Origin: Inquilinus sp052113205
GTDB lineage: Bacteria; Pseudomonadota; Alphaproteobacteria; DSM-16000; Inquilinaceae
Length of the DNA stretch: 64,000 bases
Reading direction: 5' to 3'
Assembly (NCBI RefSeq): GCF_052113205.1
Contig: NZ_JBFRCU010000010.1
Location: forward strand, 62,001-126,000
Shown: one piece after another, positions 7,172-19,348 of the stretch
Layout: each line of letters opens with the position of its first letter
How positions within the stretch are numbered: position 1 is the first letter of the stretch
Made by a program: the position numbers and the translations under genes
The notes under the pieces: generated by a model
Seen by the model: only the letters and a program-made list of their open reading frames with translations
The model's database searches: none
What the model was told of the DNA's origin: nothing

Positions 7172-8428
7172 TCAAATCAGGGCGCTCAACGGGATATAGG
7201 CAACCGGATCGCCCGGCGCCACGGCGGCGACGTCTTCCGGCAGCTCGACCAGCCCTTCGGCGCCGGCGAGGGAGCTCAGCATGCCGGCGCCCTCGCGGCC
7301 GTGGCGATGGGCGACCAGGGCGCCGGACGGGTCGGTCTCCAGCACCGCGCGCAGGAATTCCCGGCGGCCCGGCTTCTTGCCGTGGCCAAAGCCGGCGGTG
7401 ACCGGGAAGCGGCGCAGCGGCACCGGTTCGGCGCCGGCCAGGTGCAGCAGCAGCGGCCGCGCCACCAGCAGGAAGGTGACCATCGCCGCGACCGGGTTGC
7501 CCGGCAGGCCCAGCAGCGGCACGCCGCTGATCTGGCCCAGCGCCACCGGCTTGCCCGGCTTGATCGCCAGTCGCCAGTGATGAAGCCGGCCCCCCGCGGC
7601 CTCCAGCGCCGCCTTGACGTGGTCCTCGTCGCCGACCGAAACGCCGCCGGAGGTGACGATCGCATCCGCATCGGCCGCAGCGTCGGTAAGCGCCGAGCGC
7701 ACCGCATCGGCCCGGTCCGGCACGATGCCGTGGTCGGCGACATCGCAGCCCAGCCGGCGCAGCAGCGCCATCAGCAGGTACCGGTTGGCGTCGTAGATCT
7801 GGCCCTCGGCCACCGACGTGCCCGGCGCGCGCAGCTCGTCTCCAGTCGACAGCACCGCCACCCGCAACGTCCGGCGGACGGGCAGGGCAGGGCGGCCGAG
7901 TGAGGCGGCCAAGCCGATCTCGGCCGGACCCAGCCGGCGCCCGGCGGTCAGTACGGTGTCGCCGGCACGGATGTCGTCGCCAGCCGGCCGGACATGGGCG
8001 CCGCGCCGCAGCCCCGCCGGGACTGTGACCCGGTCGCCCGAGACCATGCAGTCCTCCTGCATCACCACCGTGTCCGGCCCGGTGGGCAGCGGCGCGCCGG
8101 TGAGGATGCGGATCGCCTCGCCCCGCCGGCCCGAGCGGCCGAGCGGATGGCCGGCGGCGGCGCGGCCGTTCACCGGCAGGGTGGTCGGGGCGCCGGGCGC
8201 CAGATCATCGACATGGACGGCATAGCCGTCGACCGCGGCGTTGGCGTGCGGCGGCACCGAACGGTCGGCCACCAGATCCTCGGCCAAGTAGCGATTTTCC
8301 GCCGCGGCGAGCGGCACGGTCTCGGCCTCGGCGACCACAGCCAGCCGGGACCGGAACTCGGTGACCGCCTCCTCGACCGACAGCAGCCGGTCCGCCAGGG
8401 CGAAGCAGTCGTCGGCGAGACGGCTCAT
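7172..8428 (-). CDS. moeA: Molybdopterin molybdotransferase MoeA
   Basis: Inserts molybdate into adenylylated molybdopterin to form Moco. 418 residues from the ATG at 8428, which overlaps the mobB stop (ATGA); longer in-frame starts upstream read through mobB and are rejected. Motifs: PPHANAAVDGYAVH near residue 50 (substrate-loop Asp), GRAAAGHP, GDELRAPG, TSGGVSVGDEDHVK (the MPT-binding SGGVSVG loop) and GLPGNPVAAMVTF in domain III. Length (about 400) and domain order are normal. Confidence 0.96.
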   Translation of the reverse strand: MSRLADDCFALADRLLSVEEAVTEFRSRLAVVAEAETVPLAAAENRYLAEDLVADRSVPPHANAAVDGYAVHVDDLAPGAPTTLPVNGRAAAGHPLGRSGRRGEAIRILTGAPLPTGPDTVVMQEDCMVSGDRVTVPAGLRRGAHVRPAGDDIRAGDTVLTAGRRLGPAEIGLAASLGRPALPVRRTLRVAVLSTGDELRAPGTSVAEGQIYDANRYLLMALLRRLGCDVADHGIVPDRADAVRSALTDAAADADAIVTSGGVSVGDEDHVKAALEAAGGRLHHWRLAIKPGKPVALGQISGVPLLGLPGNPVAAMVTFLLVARPLLLHLAGAEPVPLRRFPVTAGFGHGKKPGRREFLRAVLETDPSGALVAHRHGREGAGMLSSLAGAEGLVELPEDVAAVAPGDPVAYIPLSALI

Positions 8429-8928
8429 CAGCCGGCCCTGCGGGCGAAATCGGCGACGAAATCGGCGATGGCCTCGACGTCGTCGATGTCCAGCCGCTTG
8501 CGGCCGGGGTCGGCGATCGGGCCGTCGCTGGCCACCGCGACGATGCTCGGGTCTTCGGGATGCAGCGGGGGCTTGCCGGCCTCGGCCCGCCACACCTCCA
8601 GCTTCGGATAGGGCTCGCGCTTGAAGCCTTCGATCAGCACCAGGTCGACCGGCTCCAGCTTCGCCAACAGCGCCGCCAGCGGCGGCTCGGCGGCGCCGCG
8701 ATGCTCATGCATCAGCGCCCAGCGCCGGTCGGAGGAAACCAGAACCTCGGTCGCCCCGGCTTCCCGATGGCGCCAGCTGTCCTTGCCGGGCTGGTCAATG
8801 TCGAAATCGTGATGGGCATGCTTGACCGTGGAAACGGTCAGGCCGCGGCCGATCAGCGCCGGGATCAGCTTCGCCAGCAGCGTGGTCTTGCCGCTGCCGC
8901 TCCAGCCGGCGATGCCGAGCACGCGCAT
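8428..8928 (-). CDS. mobB: Molybdopterin-guanine dinucleotide biosynthesis protein MobB
   Basis: GTP-binding accessory of Moco guanylylation, 166 residues. The P-loop GWSGSGKTT is at residues 8-16, followed by the family signature VSTVKHAHHDFDIDQPGKDSWRHREAGA and LVLIEGFKREPYPKLEVWR. It forms an operon with moeA (overlapping ATGA) and lies 7 bases after pgsA. The presence of moeA, moaD, moaE and mobB, but no moaA, moaC or mobA here, means the pathway is completed elsewhere in the genome. Confidence 0.95.
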   Translation of the reverse strand: MRVLGIAGWSGSGKTTLLAKLIPALIGRGLTVSTVKHAHHDFDIDQPGKDSWRHREAGATEVLVSSDRRWALMHEHRGAAEPPLAALLAKLEPVDLVLIEGFKREPYPKLEVWRAEAGKPPLHPEDPSIVAVASDGPIADPGRKRLDIDDVEAIADFVADFARRAG

Positions 8929-8935
8929 GACCGGT

Positions 8936-9550
8936 CTAACCGGCGGTCCCGGCAGCCTTGGCCGGCGGCGTGCCGTGGTCCTCGGTGATGGCCTGGCGCA
9001 CGCCTTCGCGCAGATAGCTCCAGCCGGTCACCAGGGTCAGCACCGCGGCCACCCAGATCCCGGCGATGCCGATCTGGGTGATCGGCACCTGGCCGTCGAA
9101 GGCGCGGGTGCCGGCATCGCCGACGATCAGGAAGCCGATCGCCAGCATCTGGATCGTGGTCTTCCACTTGGCCAGGGCGGTGACCGGCAGGCCGCGGGCA
9201 TTCATCCCGGCCAGGAACTCGCGCAGGCCCGAGATCAGCACCTCGCGCAGCAGGATGATCACCGCCGGGATGATCGACCAGCCCTGCAGCCGGCCGAAGG
9301 CGGCCAGCATGAACAGCACGGCGGTGACCAGCATCTTGTCGGCGATCGGGTCGAGCAGCCGGCCGATCGGCGAGGTCTCGTTCCAGGCCCGCGCCAGCTT
9401 GCCGTCGAGATAGTCGGTGATGGCGGCGGCGGCGTAGATGGCAAGACAGGTCCACGACGCCCAGGAGGCGGGCACGTAGAACAGCGCGATCAGCACGGGA
9501 ATGGCCGCGATGCGCGAGTAGGTCAGGAGGTTCGGCAGGCTGGTAACCAT
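8936..9550 (-). CDS. pgsA: CDP-diacylglycerol-glycerol-3-phosphate 3-phosphatidyltransferase
   Basis: Membrane enzyme making phosphatidylglycerolphosphate from CDP-diacylglycerol, 204 residues. The CDP-alcohol phosphotransferase motif D-x2-DG-x2-AR-x8-G-x3-D-x3-D is complete: D46 and D49-G50, A53-R54, G63, D67 and D71 in DYLDGKLARAW...GRLLDPIAD. Four or more hydrophobic segments flank it. The start SLPNLLTYSRIAAIPVLI is typical of PgsA. uvrC followed by pgsA is a widespread conserved pair, and the gene runs straight into the molybdopterin genes. Confidence 0.95.
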   Translation of the reverse strand: MVTSLPNLLTYSRIAAIPVLIALFYVPASWASWTCLAIYAAAAITDYLDGKLARAWNETSPIGRLLDPIADKMLVTAVLFMLAAFGRLQGWSIIPAVIILLREVLISGLREFLAGMNARGLPVTALAKWKTTIQMLAIGFLIVGDAGTRAFDGQVPITQIGIAGIWVAAVLTLVTGWSYLREGVRQAITEDHGTPPAKAAGTAG

Positions 9551-9598
9551 GGCGACGGCACTGACTTCAGGGGCTTGCGAACGCTAGCACAAGGTGCC

Positions 9599-11530
<1,932 letters not shown>

Positions 11531-12020
11531 GGCGGCAATGTCGGCCGGTCCGGGCGCCGCTTCAAGACCGGATCGTGAACGCACGGGTGAGTCGGCGAGG
11601 CGGGGCGATGACGCTTTGGTGATATCCACCGAATCTGTGGATAACATTGTGGGGAACCAGCCCTGACCATGCGGCAACCGAGGCGCCGCCTAAGTGTCAT
11701 CGACATTGCTCAAAAAATGGGCAAAAATACTAACCAATTGAAAAATATCGAAAAATTCCAAGTCAAGTTGAAACAGAAGCATCACACGCGATGTGCGGCA
11801 CGGAAAATTGCGGACCTCTCCGATTCGGATTTCGCCTGTGCACAACTTGCGGTCGCAGCGAGGCGGCGAGGCCAGGAAATCCAAGGTCATAGCCGCCATC
11901 GCAGAGCCGTGCCCTGTGGCGACCCGGCGCAGGATGGAGGGTTGGCGTTGCTGGCGCGGCGGGCGGCCCGGGTCAAGAGGAATCGATCGAAATTTGGGAT
12001 AATTTCGGTGCGATGCCGGT
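11531..12020. other. 490-base intergenic region upstream of uvrC
   Basis: No convincing gene is seen here. It holds an AT-rich tract at about 11700-11790, unusual in this GC-rich DNA, where a uvrC promoter could lie; on the minus strand TTGACT (11766-11761) is a fair -35, with no clear -10. A one-mismatch LexA half-site pair lies at 11654-11668. An imperfect hairpin (CGAAATT at 11988-11994 with AATTTCG at 12001-12007) follows the SDR stop and could terminate the uvrB-SDR transcript. A 69-codon minus-strand frame (11690-11899) has no family resemblance and is not called. Confidence 0.5.
11654..11668. promoter_or_regulatory. Possible degenerate LexA box upstream of uvrC
   Basis: GAACCAGCCCTGACC fits the alphaproteobacterial LexA pattern GAAC-N7-GAAC with one mismatch (GACC). 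It lies 124 bases upstream of the uvrC start. One-mismatch sites are common by chance, so this is a weak call compared with the perfect site at uvrB. Confidence 0.3.
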
Positions 12021-12824
12021 TCATTCCATCGGCACGATGCCCCGGCTGGGCTGGGCCCAGCCGAGATGTTCGCCGCCGTCCAGCGCGATCATCTGCCCGG
12101 TCATCGCCGGTGCCGACAGGATGAAGCGGATGGTGTCGCAGATCTCCTGCGGCGCGGTCGGACGGCGCAGCGGCACGGCATCCCACTGCCTGGCGAAATG
12201 CTCCTCGCTCTGGCGGTCGCTCTTCAGCGTCGGGCCGGGGCCGATGCCGTTGACCCGGATCTTCGGCGCCAGCGCCTGGGCCAAGGTGCGGGTCAGGGTC
12301 CACAGCCCGATCTTGGCCACGGTGTATGACAGGAAATAAGGGGTAGGGTTCCACACCCGCTGGTCGAGCATGTTGACGACGTTCCCCGGCCAGTCCGCCG
12401 GCAACTGCCGCGCCAGCGCCTGGGTCAGCACCAGGGGCGCGCGCAGATTGGTCTCGAGATGCTCGTCCCAGCTCGCCCGCGTCGCCGTCGTCACCGTGTC
12501 CATGCGGAAGGCCGAGGCGTTGTTGACCAGCAGCGACACCGGGCCGCCGAGGCCCTCGGCCGCCTGCGGGATGACGCCCTCGACCTGGGCCTCGTCGGTC
12601 AGGTCGGCGCGGATCGCCAAGCCCCGCGTCCCGGTCGCCTCGATGTCGCGCACCGTCTGCGCCGCCTCCTCGGCGGAGCTGTGCCAGGTGATCGCCACCC
12701 GCCAACCATGTCGGGCGAGGTCGAGCGCGATCGCCCGGCCGATCCGCTTGGCGGCGCCGGTGACCACGGCAACTCGCGGCTCGGCCTTGCCGGTGGGAGG
12801 CAGGGGACGTTCGGCAGGGCTCAT
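12021..12824 (-). CDS. SDR-family oxidoreductase, pteridine-reductase-like
   Basis: NAD(P)-dependent short-chain dehydrogenase of 267 residues. The N-terminal Rossmann motif is TGAAKRIGRAIA (residues about 22-33), whose Arg after the glycines is typical of NADPH-using pteridine reductases such as FolM and PTR1. NNASAF is the structural Asn motif, and the catalytic Tyr-x3-Lys is SYTVAK. The C-terminus has RVNGIGPGPTL. The ATG at 12824 lies four bases after the uvrB stop, so the two form an operon. A role in tetrahydrofolate or dihydromonapterin reduction is inferred from the motifs, not proven. Confidence 0.82.
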   Translation of the reverse strand: MSPAERPLPPTGKAEPRVAVVTGAAKRIGRAIALDLARHGWRVAITWHSSAEEAAQTVRDIEATGTRGLAIRADLTDEAQVEGVIPQAAEGLGGPVSLLVNNASAFRMDTVTTATRASWDEHLETNLRAPLVLTQALARQLPADWPGNVVNMLDQRVWNPTPYFLSYTVAKIGLWTLTRTLAQALAPKIRVNGIGPGPTLKSDRQSEEHFARQWDAVPLRRPTAPQEICDTIRFILSAPAMTGQMIALDGGEHLGWAQPSRGIVPME

Positions 12825-12828
12825 CGGC

Positions 12829-15069
<2,241 letters not shown>

Positions 15070-15171
15070 GTCGATACTATCGGTCCGGCAGGGACGGAGG
15101 GGAAGGGCCGCCGGCGAAGCGGAACGGAAATGCGGCCGGTCTGCGGCGAGTGCACGTCCAAGATGGGATTG

Positions 15172-15186
15172 GAACACAGAGGGAAC
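15172..15186. promoter_or_regulatory. LexA (SOS) box of uvrB
   Basis: GAACACAGAGGGAAC is an exact match to the alphaproteobacterial LexA operator GAAC-N7-GAAC (GTTC-N7-GTTC on the coding strand of uvrB). It lies about 100 bases upstream of the uvrB start codon and only beyond the stop of the next gene, so it can serve only uvrB. uvrB is a classical SOS gene, which supports the call. Confidence 0.85.
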
Positions 15187-15192
15187 AAGGCG

Positions 15193-15570
15193 TCAAACGG
15201 CGGCGCGCGCGCCCTCGGCTCTGGCAAAGGCGAGCAGGCCGGCAGCCAGCACCGCGACCATGGCCGCGTGATAGGCGAGATCGAGCCGCGTCTGCGGGCC
15301 CGCTCCCCCGGCGATGGCGGCGATCCCGGCCAGGGTGCCGAGCAGGGCGAAGGCCTGAGCGGTCAGGCCGATCACCCGTGTACGGGAGGGCAGGACCCAA
15401 CACAGGATCAGCCCGGCCAGCAGCGTGGCGGCGATGACGGTCTCCGCCGTCGCCGCCGCGCCATGGGCATAGCCCGGGAGCATCCAGCCGCGATGCACCA
15501 GCGAGGCGAGGGCGAAGGCCAACGCCTCCGCCGCCAGCACCGAGCGGACCAGGCCGGCCGGCGCCGCCAT
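15193..15570 (-). CDS. Small membrane protein of unknown function
   Basis: 125 residues with about four hydrophobic segments (roughly 8-27, 42-61, 66-88 and 98-117), basic or charged only in short loops (HRGWMLPGYAHG, PSRTRV) and at the C-terminus. I do not recognise a family. The ATG at 15570 overlaps the stop of the SnoaL-like gene (ATGA), so it is translationally coupled as the third gene of a MarR operon. It may be an integral membrane partner whose expression is controlled by that MarR. Confidence 0.7.
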   Translation of the reverse strand: MAAPAGLVRSVLAAEALAFALASLVHRGWMLPGYAHGAAATAETVIAATLLAGLILCWVLPSRTRVIGLTAQAFALLGTLAGIAAIAGGAGPQTRLDLAYHAAMVAVLAAGLLAFARAEGARAAV

Positions 15571-15932
15571 CAGCCCGGCTGCCGGATCGGGCTGAGATGC
15601 AGCCCGTCCAGCCTCCAGCCTTCCGCCAGGCGGCGGGCGATCAGGGTCACCCGGAAGCGGCCGTCGGTGCGGTGGTCGCGGAAGCGGCCGGACTGGGCCA
15701 GGACGCCGATCGCGACGGCGGTGCCGTCCTGCGCCCGGGTCTCGACCTCCTCGATCACGATCGACTCGTGGACCAGCCCGTCGGCGAAGCGCTGCAGCCA
15801 GAGCGCCTTGTCCAGCACGAAGCCGACCGGGCCGACGCCCCGGAACCCGGGCGTCAGCAGCCGGTCGAGCGCGGCAATGTCGGCCTCGCCCTCGGCCCGG
15901 GCCCAGTCCTGCCACAAGGTGTCAGCGGTCAT
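15570..15932 (-). CDS. SnoaL/NTF2-like (DUF4440-type) protein
   Basis: 120 residues predicted to fold as an NTF2-like cone, the shape of SnoaL-type isomerases and DUF4440 proteins. Visible pattern: an N-terminal helix WARAEGEADIAALDRLLTPGFRGVGP with the typical Leu-x-Asp-Phe-like turn, then KALWLQRFADGL, and alternating strands VIEEVETRAQ, AVAIGVLAQSGRF, RFRVTLIARRL and GWRLDGLHLSPI. The start at 15932 overlaps the MarR stop by 11 bases. The function is not deducible; such proteins may bind or isomerise small molecules. Confidence 0.75.
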   Translation of the reverse strand: MTADTLWQDWARAEGEADIAALDRLLTPGFRGVGPVGFVLDKALWLQRFADGLVHESIVIEEVETRAQDGTAVAIGVLAQSGRFRDHRTDGRFRVTLIARRLAEGWRLDGLHLSPIRQPG

Positions 15933-16377
15933 CGGTCGGATCCTCCTGGATGGATGGGGAGACATTGGCGGAGAGGTGGCCCAGCAGGCTTCGCAACTGC
16001 TCCAGATCCTCGGCGGCGAGGCCGGCGCGCAGTCTCGCGTCATGCGCCTGGGCCGCCTGGCGCAGCCGGTGGAACATCGCTGTGCCGGCCTCGGTCAGGC
16101 TGGCGACCTGGGCCCGGCGGTTGCCGGGCGGGCGCTCGCGCCGCACCAGGCCACGCTGCTCCAGCCCGTCGAGGTGATGGGTCAGCGTCGGCCCCTGCAC
16201 CCCGACGCGCTCCGCCAGCTCGCCATGGCCGAGCGGGCCGTCGCGCATCAGGGACATCAGGACCAGCCAGGTCGGCAGCGAGCCGCCGGCCTCGGCCAAC
16301 GCATCGTCGAAGGCGCGGCTGACCGCCTTGGCGGTCTGGGCCAGCAGTAGCCCGATCGGAGTTCCGGATGGTCGCAT
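15922..16377 (-). CDS. MarR-family regulator, apparently leaderless
   Basis: Winged-helix regulator of 151 residues. The HTH and wing are at about 55-100: HGELAERVGVQGPTLTHHLDGLEQRGLVRRERPPGNRR. The ATG at 16377 is preferred because homology (IGLLLAQTAKAVSRAFDDAL) begins just after it and no purine-rich ribosome site precedes it. A -35 TTGATA and -10 TATCTA with a 17-base spacer place transcription only about four bases upstream of the ATG, so the mRNA would be leaderless. It probably represses its own operon (NTF2-like gene and membrane protein) through the palindrome it overlaps. Confidence 0.88.
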   Translation of the reverse strand: MRPSGTPIGLLLAQTAKAVSRAFDDALAEAGGSLPTWLVLMSLMRDGPLGHGELAERVGVQGPTLTHHLDGLEQRGLVRRERPPGNRRAQVASLTEAGTAMFHRLRQAAQAHDARLRAGLAAEDLEQLRSLLGHLSANVSPSIQEDPTDDR

Positions 16378-16386
16378 GATCAATAT

Positions 16387-16416
16387 ATAGATATCGAATA
16401 GTTCGATGTCTATCAA
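16387..16416 (-). promoter_or_regulatory. MarR operator palindrome overlapping a sigma70-type promoter
   Basis: A 27-base near-perfect inverted repeat at 16387-16413, with half-sites ATAGATATCGAA and TTCGATGTCTAT around a three-base centre. The minus-strand promoter is embedded: TTGATA (16416-16411), 17-base spacer, TATCTA (16393-16388). Repressor bound here would cover both hexamers. This is what autoregulated MarR genes look like; direct sequence evidence, function inferred. Confidence 0.75.
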
Positions 16417-16581
16417 ATTCTGTCTAGTGTCGGTCGCTTGACGGCGCCCCACTCGCCTCGTATTCAGCAGGCAGTCACTTAACCGATTGGTTTATTCATC
16501 TATGACTTCGGCGAGGCGGCCCAGGTCGGCGCTGGATCGCGATCACCGGCAGGTGCTGGCCGCGCCCGCAAGCTGAAGGTG

Positions 16582-17598
16582 TCAGGCCGCCAGACGATGC
16601 GCCCGGCCGGTCCACAGCGCAGCCAGGCCGGCCTCGACCTCGGCCGGGGAGTCGGTCTGGCACAGCAGCCGGCGGGCCTCGCGCCGGTCCTCGGCGGCGG
16701 CCGGCCAGGGCGCTGCCTCGATATAGGCGGCCAGATGCTTGCGGAACACGCGCAGCCCGTGATGGTCGCCGTAGAAGGCCAGCGTCTCGTCGAAATGCTG
16801 CAGGGCGACGGCCAGCCGGTCCGCGCCATCCGGCCCGGCGGTGCCCTCGGTCCCCGGCCGGTCCAGCGCCGCCTCGATCGCGGCGGCGATCCACGGCTTG
16901 CCGGTGACGCCGCGCCCGACCATCACCCCGTCGGCGCCGGATCGCTCCAGCGCCTCGCGTGCGCTGGCGCCATCGACGATGTCGCCATTGACGATGACCG
17001 GCACGGAAACGGCGTCCTTCACCGCCCGCACCGCGGCCCAGTCGGCCNTGCCCTTGTAGAACTGGCAGCGGGTGCGGCCATGCACCGTCACCGCCCGGGC
17101 GCCGGCGGCGACGCAGCGGCGGGCGAAATCCGGCGCGTTGCGGCTGAGATCGTCCCAGCCCAGCCGGATCTTGACCGTGACCGGCACGTCGACCGCACCG
17201 GCCGCGGCCGCCACCAGCCGCTCGGCCCGGTCCGGGTCGCGCATCATCGCGGAGCCGGACTGCACCCCGGTGACCTCGCGCGCCGGGCAGCCGAAATTCA
17301 GGTCGATGATCTGCGCCCCGGCCGCCGCGGCCAGGCGGGCGCCCTCGGCCACCGCGCCGGGCTCGTGGCCGATCAGCTGCACCACCATCAGCGGCAGCCC
17401 GTCGCCGACTGCGGCCCGCCGCACCACATCGGGCCGGCCGCGGGCGAATTCGGCGCAGGCCACCATCTCGGTGGCGACATAGGCCGCGCCCAGCCGCGAG
17501 GCGGCACGGCGGAACGGCAGGTCGGACACCCCGGTCATCGGAGCGATCCAGACCCGTCCGGGAACCGTGACGGAACCGATGGTCAGGGCTTCAGGCAT
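16582..17598 (-). CDS. dus: tRNA-dihydrouridine synthase, DusB-like
   Basis: FMN-dependent enzyme reducing uridine to dihydrouridine in tRNA, 338 residues. TIM-barrel motifs: IAPMTGVSDLPFRR at about 18-31, VVQLIGHEP, DLNFGCP with catalytic Cys104, VTVKIRLGWDD, VTVHGRTRCQFYKG, VIVNGDI and GVMVGRGVTGKPW. The family signature RTRCQ-Y-G is intact; one residue after it is unresolved because of the n at 17048 (Ser is expected). The C-terminal helical domain is present. It stands alone, unlike the ntr-linked dusB genes of many relatives. Confidence 0.93.
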   Translation of the reverse strand: MPEALTIGSVTVPGRVWIAPMTGVSDLPFRRAASRLGAAYVATEMVACAEFARGRPDVVRRAAVGDGLPLMVVQLIGHEPGAVAEGARLAAAAGAQIIDLNFGCPAREVTGVQSGSAMMRDPDRAERLVAAAAGAVDVPVTVKIRLGWDDLSRNAPDFARRCVAAGARAVTVHGRTRCQFYKGXADWAAVRAVKDAVSVPVIVNGDIVDGASAREALERSGADGVMVGRGVTGKPWIAAAIEAALDRPGTEGTAGPDGADRLAVALQHFDETLAFYGDHHGLRVFRKHLAAYIEAAPWPAAAEDRREARRLLCQTDSPAEVEAGLAALWTGRAHRLAA

Positions 17599-17729
17599 GG
17601 CGCTTATCTAGGCCAGTGGCAGCCCGGCGTAAACCGCCGCGGCCGCAACTCTGTCGGCCGATGTCGATTCCGCGCTTCCCGGAACGACAAGCCTGCATCC
17701 ACACTGATCGAAGCCGGAAGGAGCCCCCG

Positions 17730-18089
17730 ATGAAGTATCTCTGCCTGGTCTATATGGAGCAGCGGACCCTGGACGCGATGTCGCCCGACGAGTTCAACGC
17801 GCTGATCGGGGAATCCCTGGCCAATGACGAGGATCTGCGCCGCCGCGGCCACTACGTCGGCGCCCAGGCGCTGCAGCCGACCAGCGCCGCCACCACCCTG
17901 CGGATCCGCGGCGGCCGGCTCTCCACCACCGACGGTCCCTTCGCCGAGACCAAGGAGCATCTGTCCGGCTTCATCATGATCGAGGCGCGAGACCTGAACC
18001 AGGCGCTACAGCTCGCCGCCAACATCCCGATGGCGCGGATGGGCAGCATCGAGGTGCGGCCGGTACGGGAGTTCTGTGGCGACCGATGA
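17730..18089 (+). CDS. YCII/DGPF-domain protein paired with an ECF42 sigma factor
   Basis: 119-residue ferredoxin-fold protein with the literal DGPF motif in STTDGPFAETKEHLSGF (about 71-87), the hallmark of the DGPF subset of YCII-like proteins. The start MKYLCLVYMEQ has GGAAGGAG seven bases upstream. The stop overlaps the ATG of the sigma factor gene (ATGA). DGPF proteins accompany group ECF42 sigma factors in many genomes, where they are proposed to influence sigma activity; the exact role is unknown. Confidence 0.9.
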   Translation: MKYLCLVYMEQRTLDAMSPDEFNALIGESLANDEDLRRRGHYVGAQALQPTSAATTLRIRGGRLSTTDGPFAETKEHLSGFIMIEARDLNQALQLAANIPMARMGSIEVRPVREFCGDR

Positions 18090-19348
18090 CCGTGGATCCG
18101 GCTCGGGCGATGCAACGGACGATCGAGTCCGTCTACCGGGCGGAGTCGCGCCGGGTGCTGGCCACGCTGATCCGCCTGCTCGGCGACTTCACCCTGGCCG
18201 AGGAGGCGCTGCACGACGCCTTCCGCGCGGCGGCGGAGCAGTGGCCGCGTGACGGCGTGCCGGCCAATCCCCGCGCCTGGCTGGTCTCCTCCGGCCGGTT
18301 CAAGGCGATCGACGGGCTGCGCCGCCGCACCCGGCTGGACGCGGCCCGGGCCGAGCTGGCGAAGCATCTGGAGGAGGCGGAGGACCCGCACGAGCACGAG
18401 GCCGAGGCGATCGAGGACGACCAGCTGCGGCTGATCTTCACCTGCTGCCATCCGGCGCTGGCGCCCGAGGCCCGGATGGCGTTGACCCTGCGCGAAATGT
18501 GCGGCCTGACCACCGAGGAGATCGCCCAGGCCTTCCTGACCGCGCCGACCACGGTGGCGCAGCGCATCGTCCGGGCCAAGGCGAAGATCCGCGACGCCGG
18601 CATCCCCTACCAGGTGCCGCCGAAGGCCGAGCTGCCGGACCGGTTGGACAGCGTGCTGCAGGTCATCTACCTGGTGTTCAACGAAGGCTACCTGGCCACC
18701 TCCGGCGCCGACCTGACCCGGCCCGACCTGTCGGGCGAGGCNATCCGCCTGGGCCGGCTGCTGGTCGGGCTGCTGCCGGAGCCGGAGGCGATCGGCCTGC
18801 TGGCCCTGATGCTGCTGCAGGATTCCCGCCGCGCCGCCCGCAGTTCCCCGACCGGGGACCTGGTGCTGCTGGCCGACCAGGACCGCGGCCTGTGGAACCG
18901 CGGCCAGATCGCGGAGGGAACGGCGCTGGCGCGGCGGGCGCTGGCGGGGCCGGAGATCGGCGGCTATGCGCTGCAGGCGGCGATCGCGGCGGTGCATTCC
19001 GAGGCGCCGGACCCCGCCTCGACCGACTGGACCGAGATCGTCGGCCTCTACGATCTGCTGATGCGGGCCGATCCGTCGCCGGTGGTGGCGCTGAACCGGG
19101 CGGTGGCGGTGGCGATGCGCGACGGCCCGGCGGCGGGGTTGTCGCTGATTGACGCGATCCTGGCGCATGGCCATCTCGGCGGCTACCGCCTGGCCCACGC
19201 CGCCCGCGCCGACCTGCTGCGCCGCCTCGGCCGCACGGCTGAGGCCCGCGCCGCTTATGAGAGGGCGCTGGGCCTGACGCAGCAGGAGTCGGAGCGGAGG
19301 TTTTTGCTTCGGAGACTGAAGGAGCTGGGAGAGGGGAGGTGGATATAG
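18086..19348 (+). CDS. ECF-type sigma factor, group ECF42, with C-terminal TPR-like extension
   Basis: 420 residues, about twice the size of a minimal ECF sigma. Region 2 (VYRAESRRVLATLIRLLGDFTLAEEALHDAF) and region 4 (MALTLREMCGLTTEEIAQAFLTAPTTVAQRIVRAK) occupy about residues 10-175. The rest is a helical extension with the ECF42-type signature YLVFNEGYLATSG, then TPR-like repeats (ALNRAVAVAMRDGPAAGLSLID, RADLLRRLGRTAEARAAYERAL). No anti-sigma gene follows; ECF42 proteins are thought to be controlled through the extension and the DGPF partner. It is translationally coupled to that partner. Confidence 0.92.
   Translation: MTVDPARAMQRTIESVYRAESRRVLATLIRLLGDFTLAEEALHDAFRAAAEQWPRDGVPANPRAWLVSSGRFKAIDGLRRRTRLDAARAELAKHLEEAEDPHEHEAEAIEDDQLRLIFTCCHPALAPEARMALTLREMCGLTTEEIAQAFLTAPTTVAQRIVRAKAKIRDAGIPYQVPPKAELPDRLDSVLQVIYLVFNEGYLATSGADLTRPDLSGEXIRLGRLLVGLLPEPEAIGLLALMLLQDSRRAARSSPTGDLVLLADQDRGLWNRGQIAEGTALARRALAGPEIGGYALQAAIAAVHSEAPDPASTDWTEIVGLYDLLMRADPSPVVALNRAVAVAMRDGPAAGLSLIDAILAHGHLGGYRLAHAARADLLRRLGRTAEARAAYERALGLTQQESERRFLLRRLKELGEGRWI

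Noticed and set aside
11690..11899. A 69-codon minus-strand frame in the uvrC upstream region
   Set aside because: No family resemblance and no good ribosome site; it overlaps the AT-rich promoter-like tract.
17048..17048. Ambiguous bases as evidence of gene damage
   Set aside because: At 17048, 18742, 26524, 26593, 30401, 36662, 39589, 47169, 50019, 52435, 57209, 61933 and 63623 the n lies within a codon and keeps the frame; only 3904 changes it.
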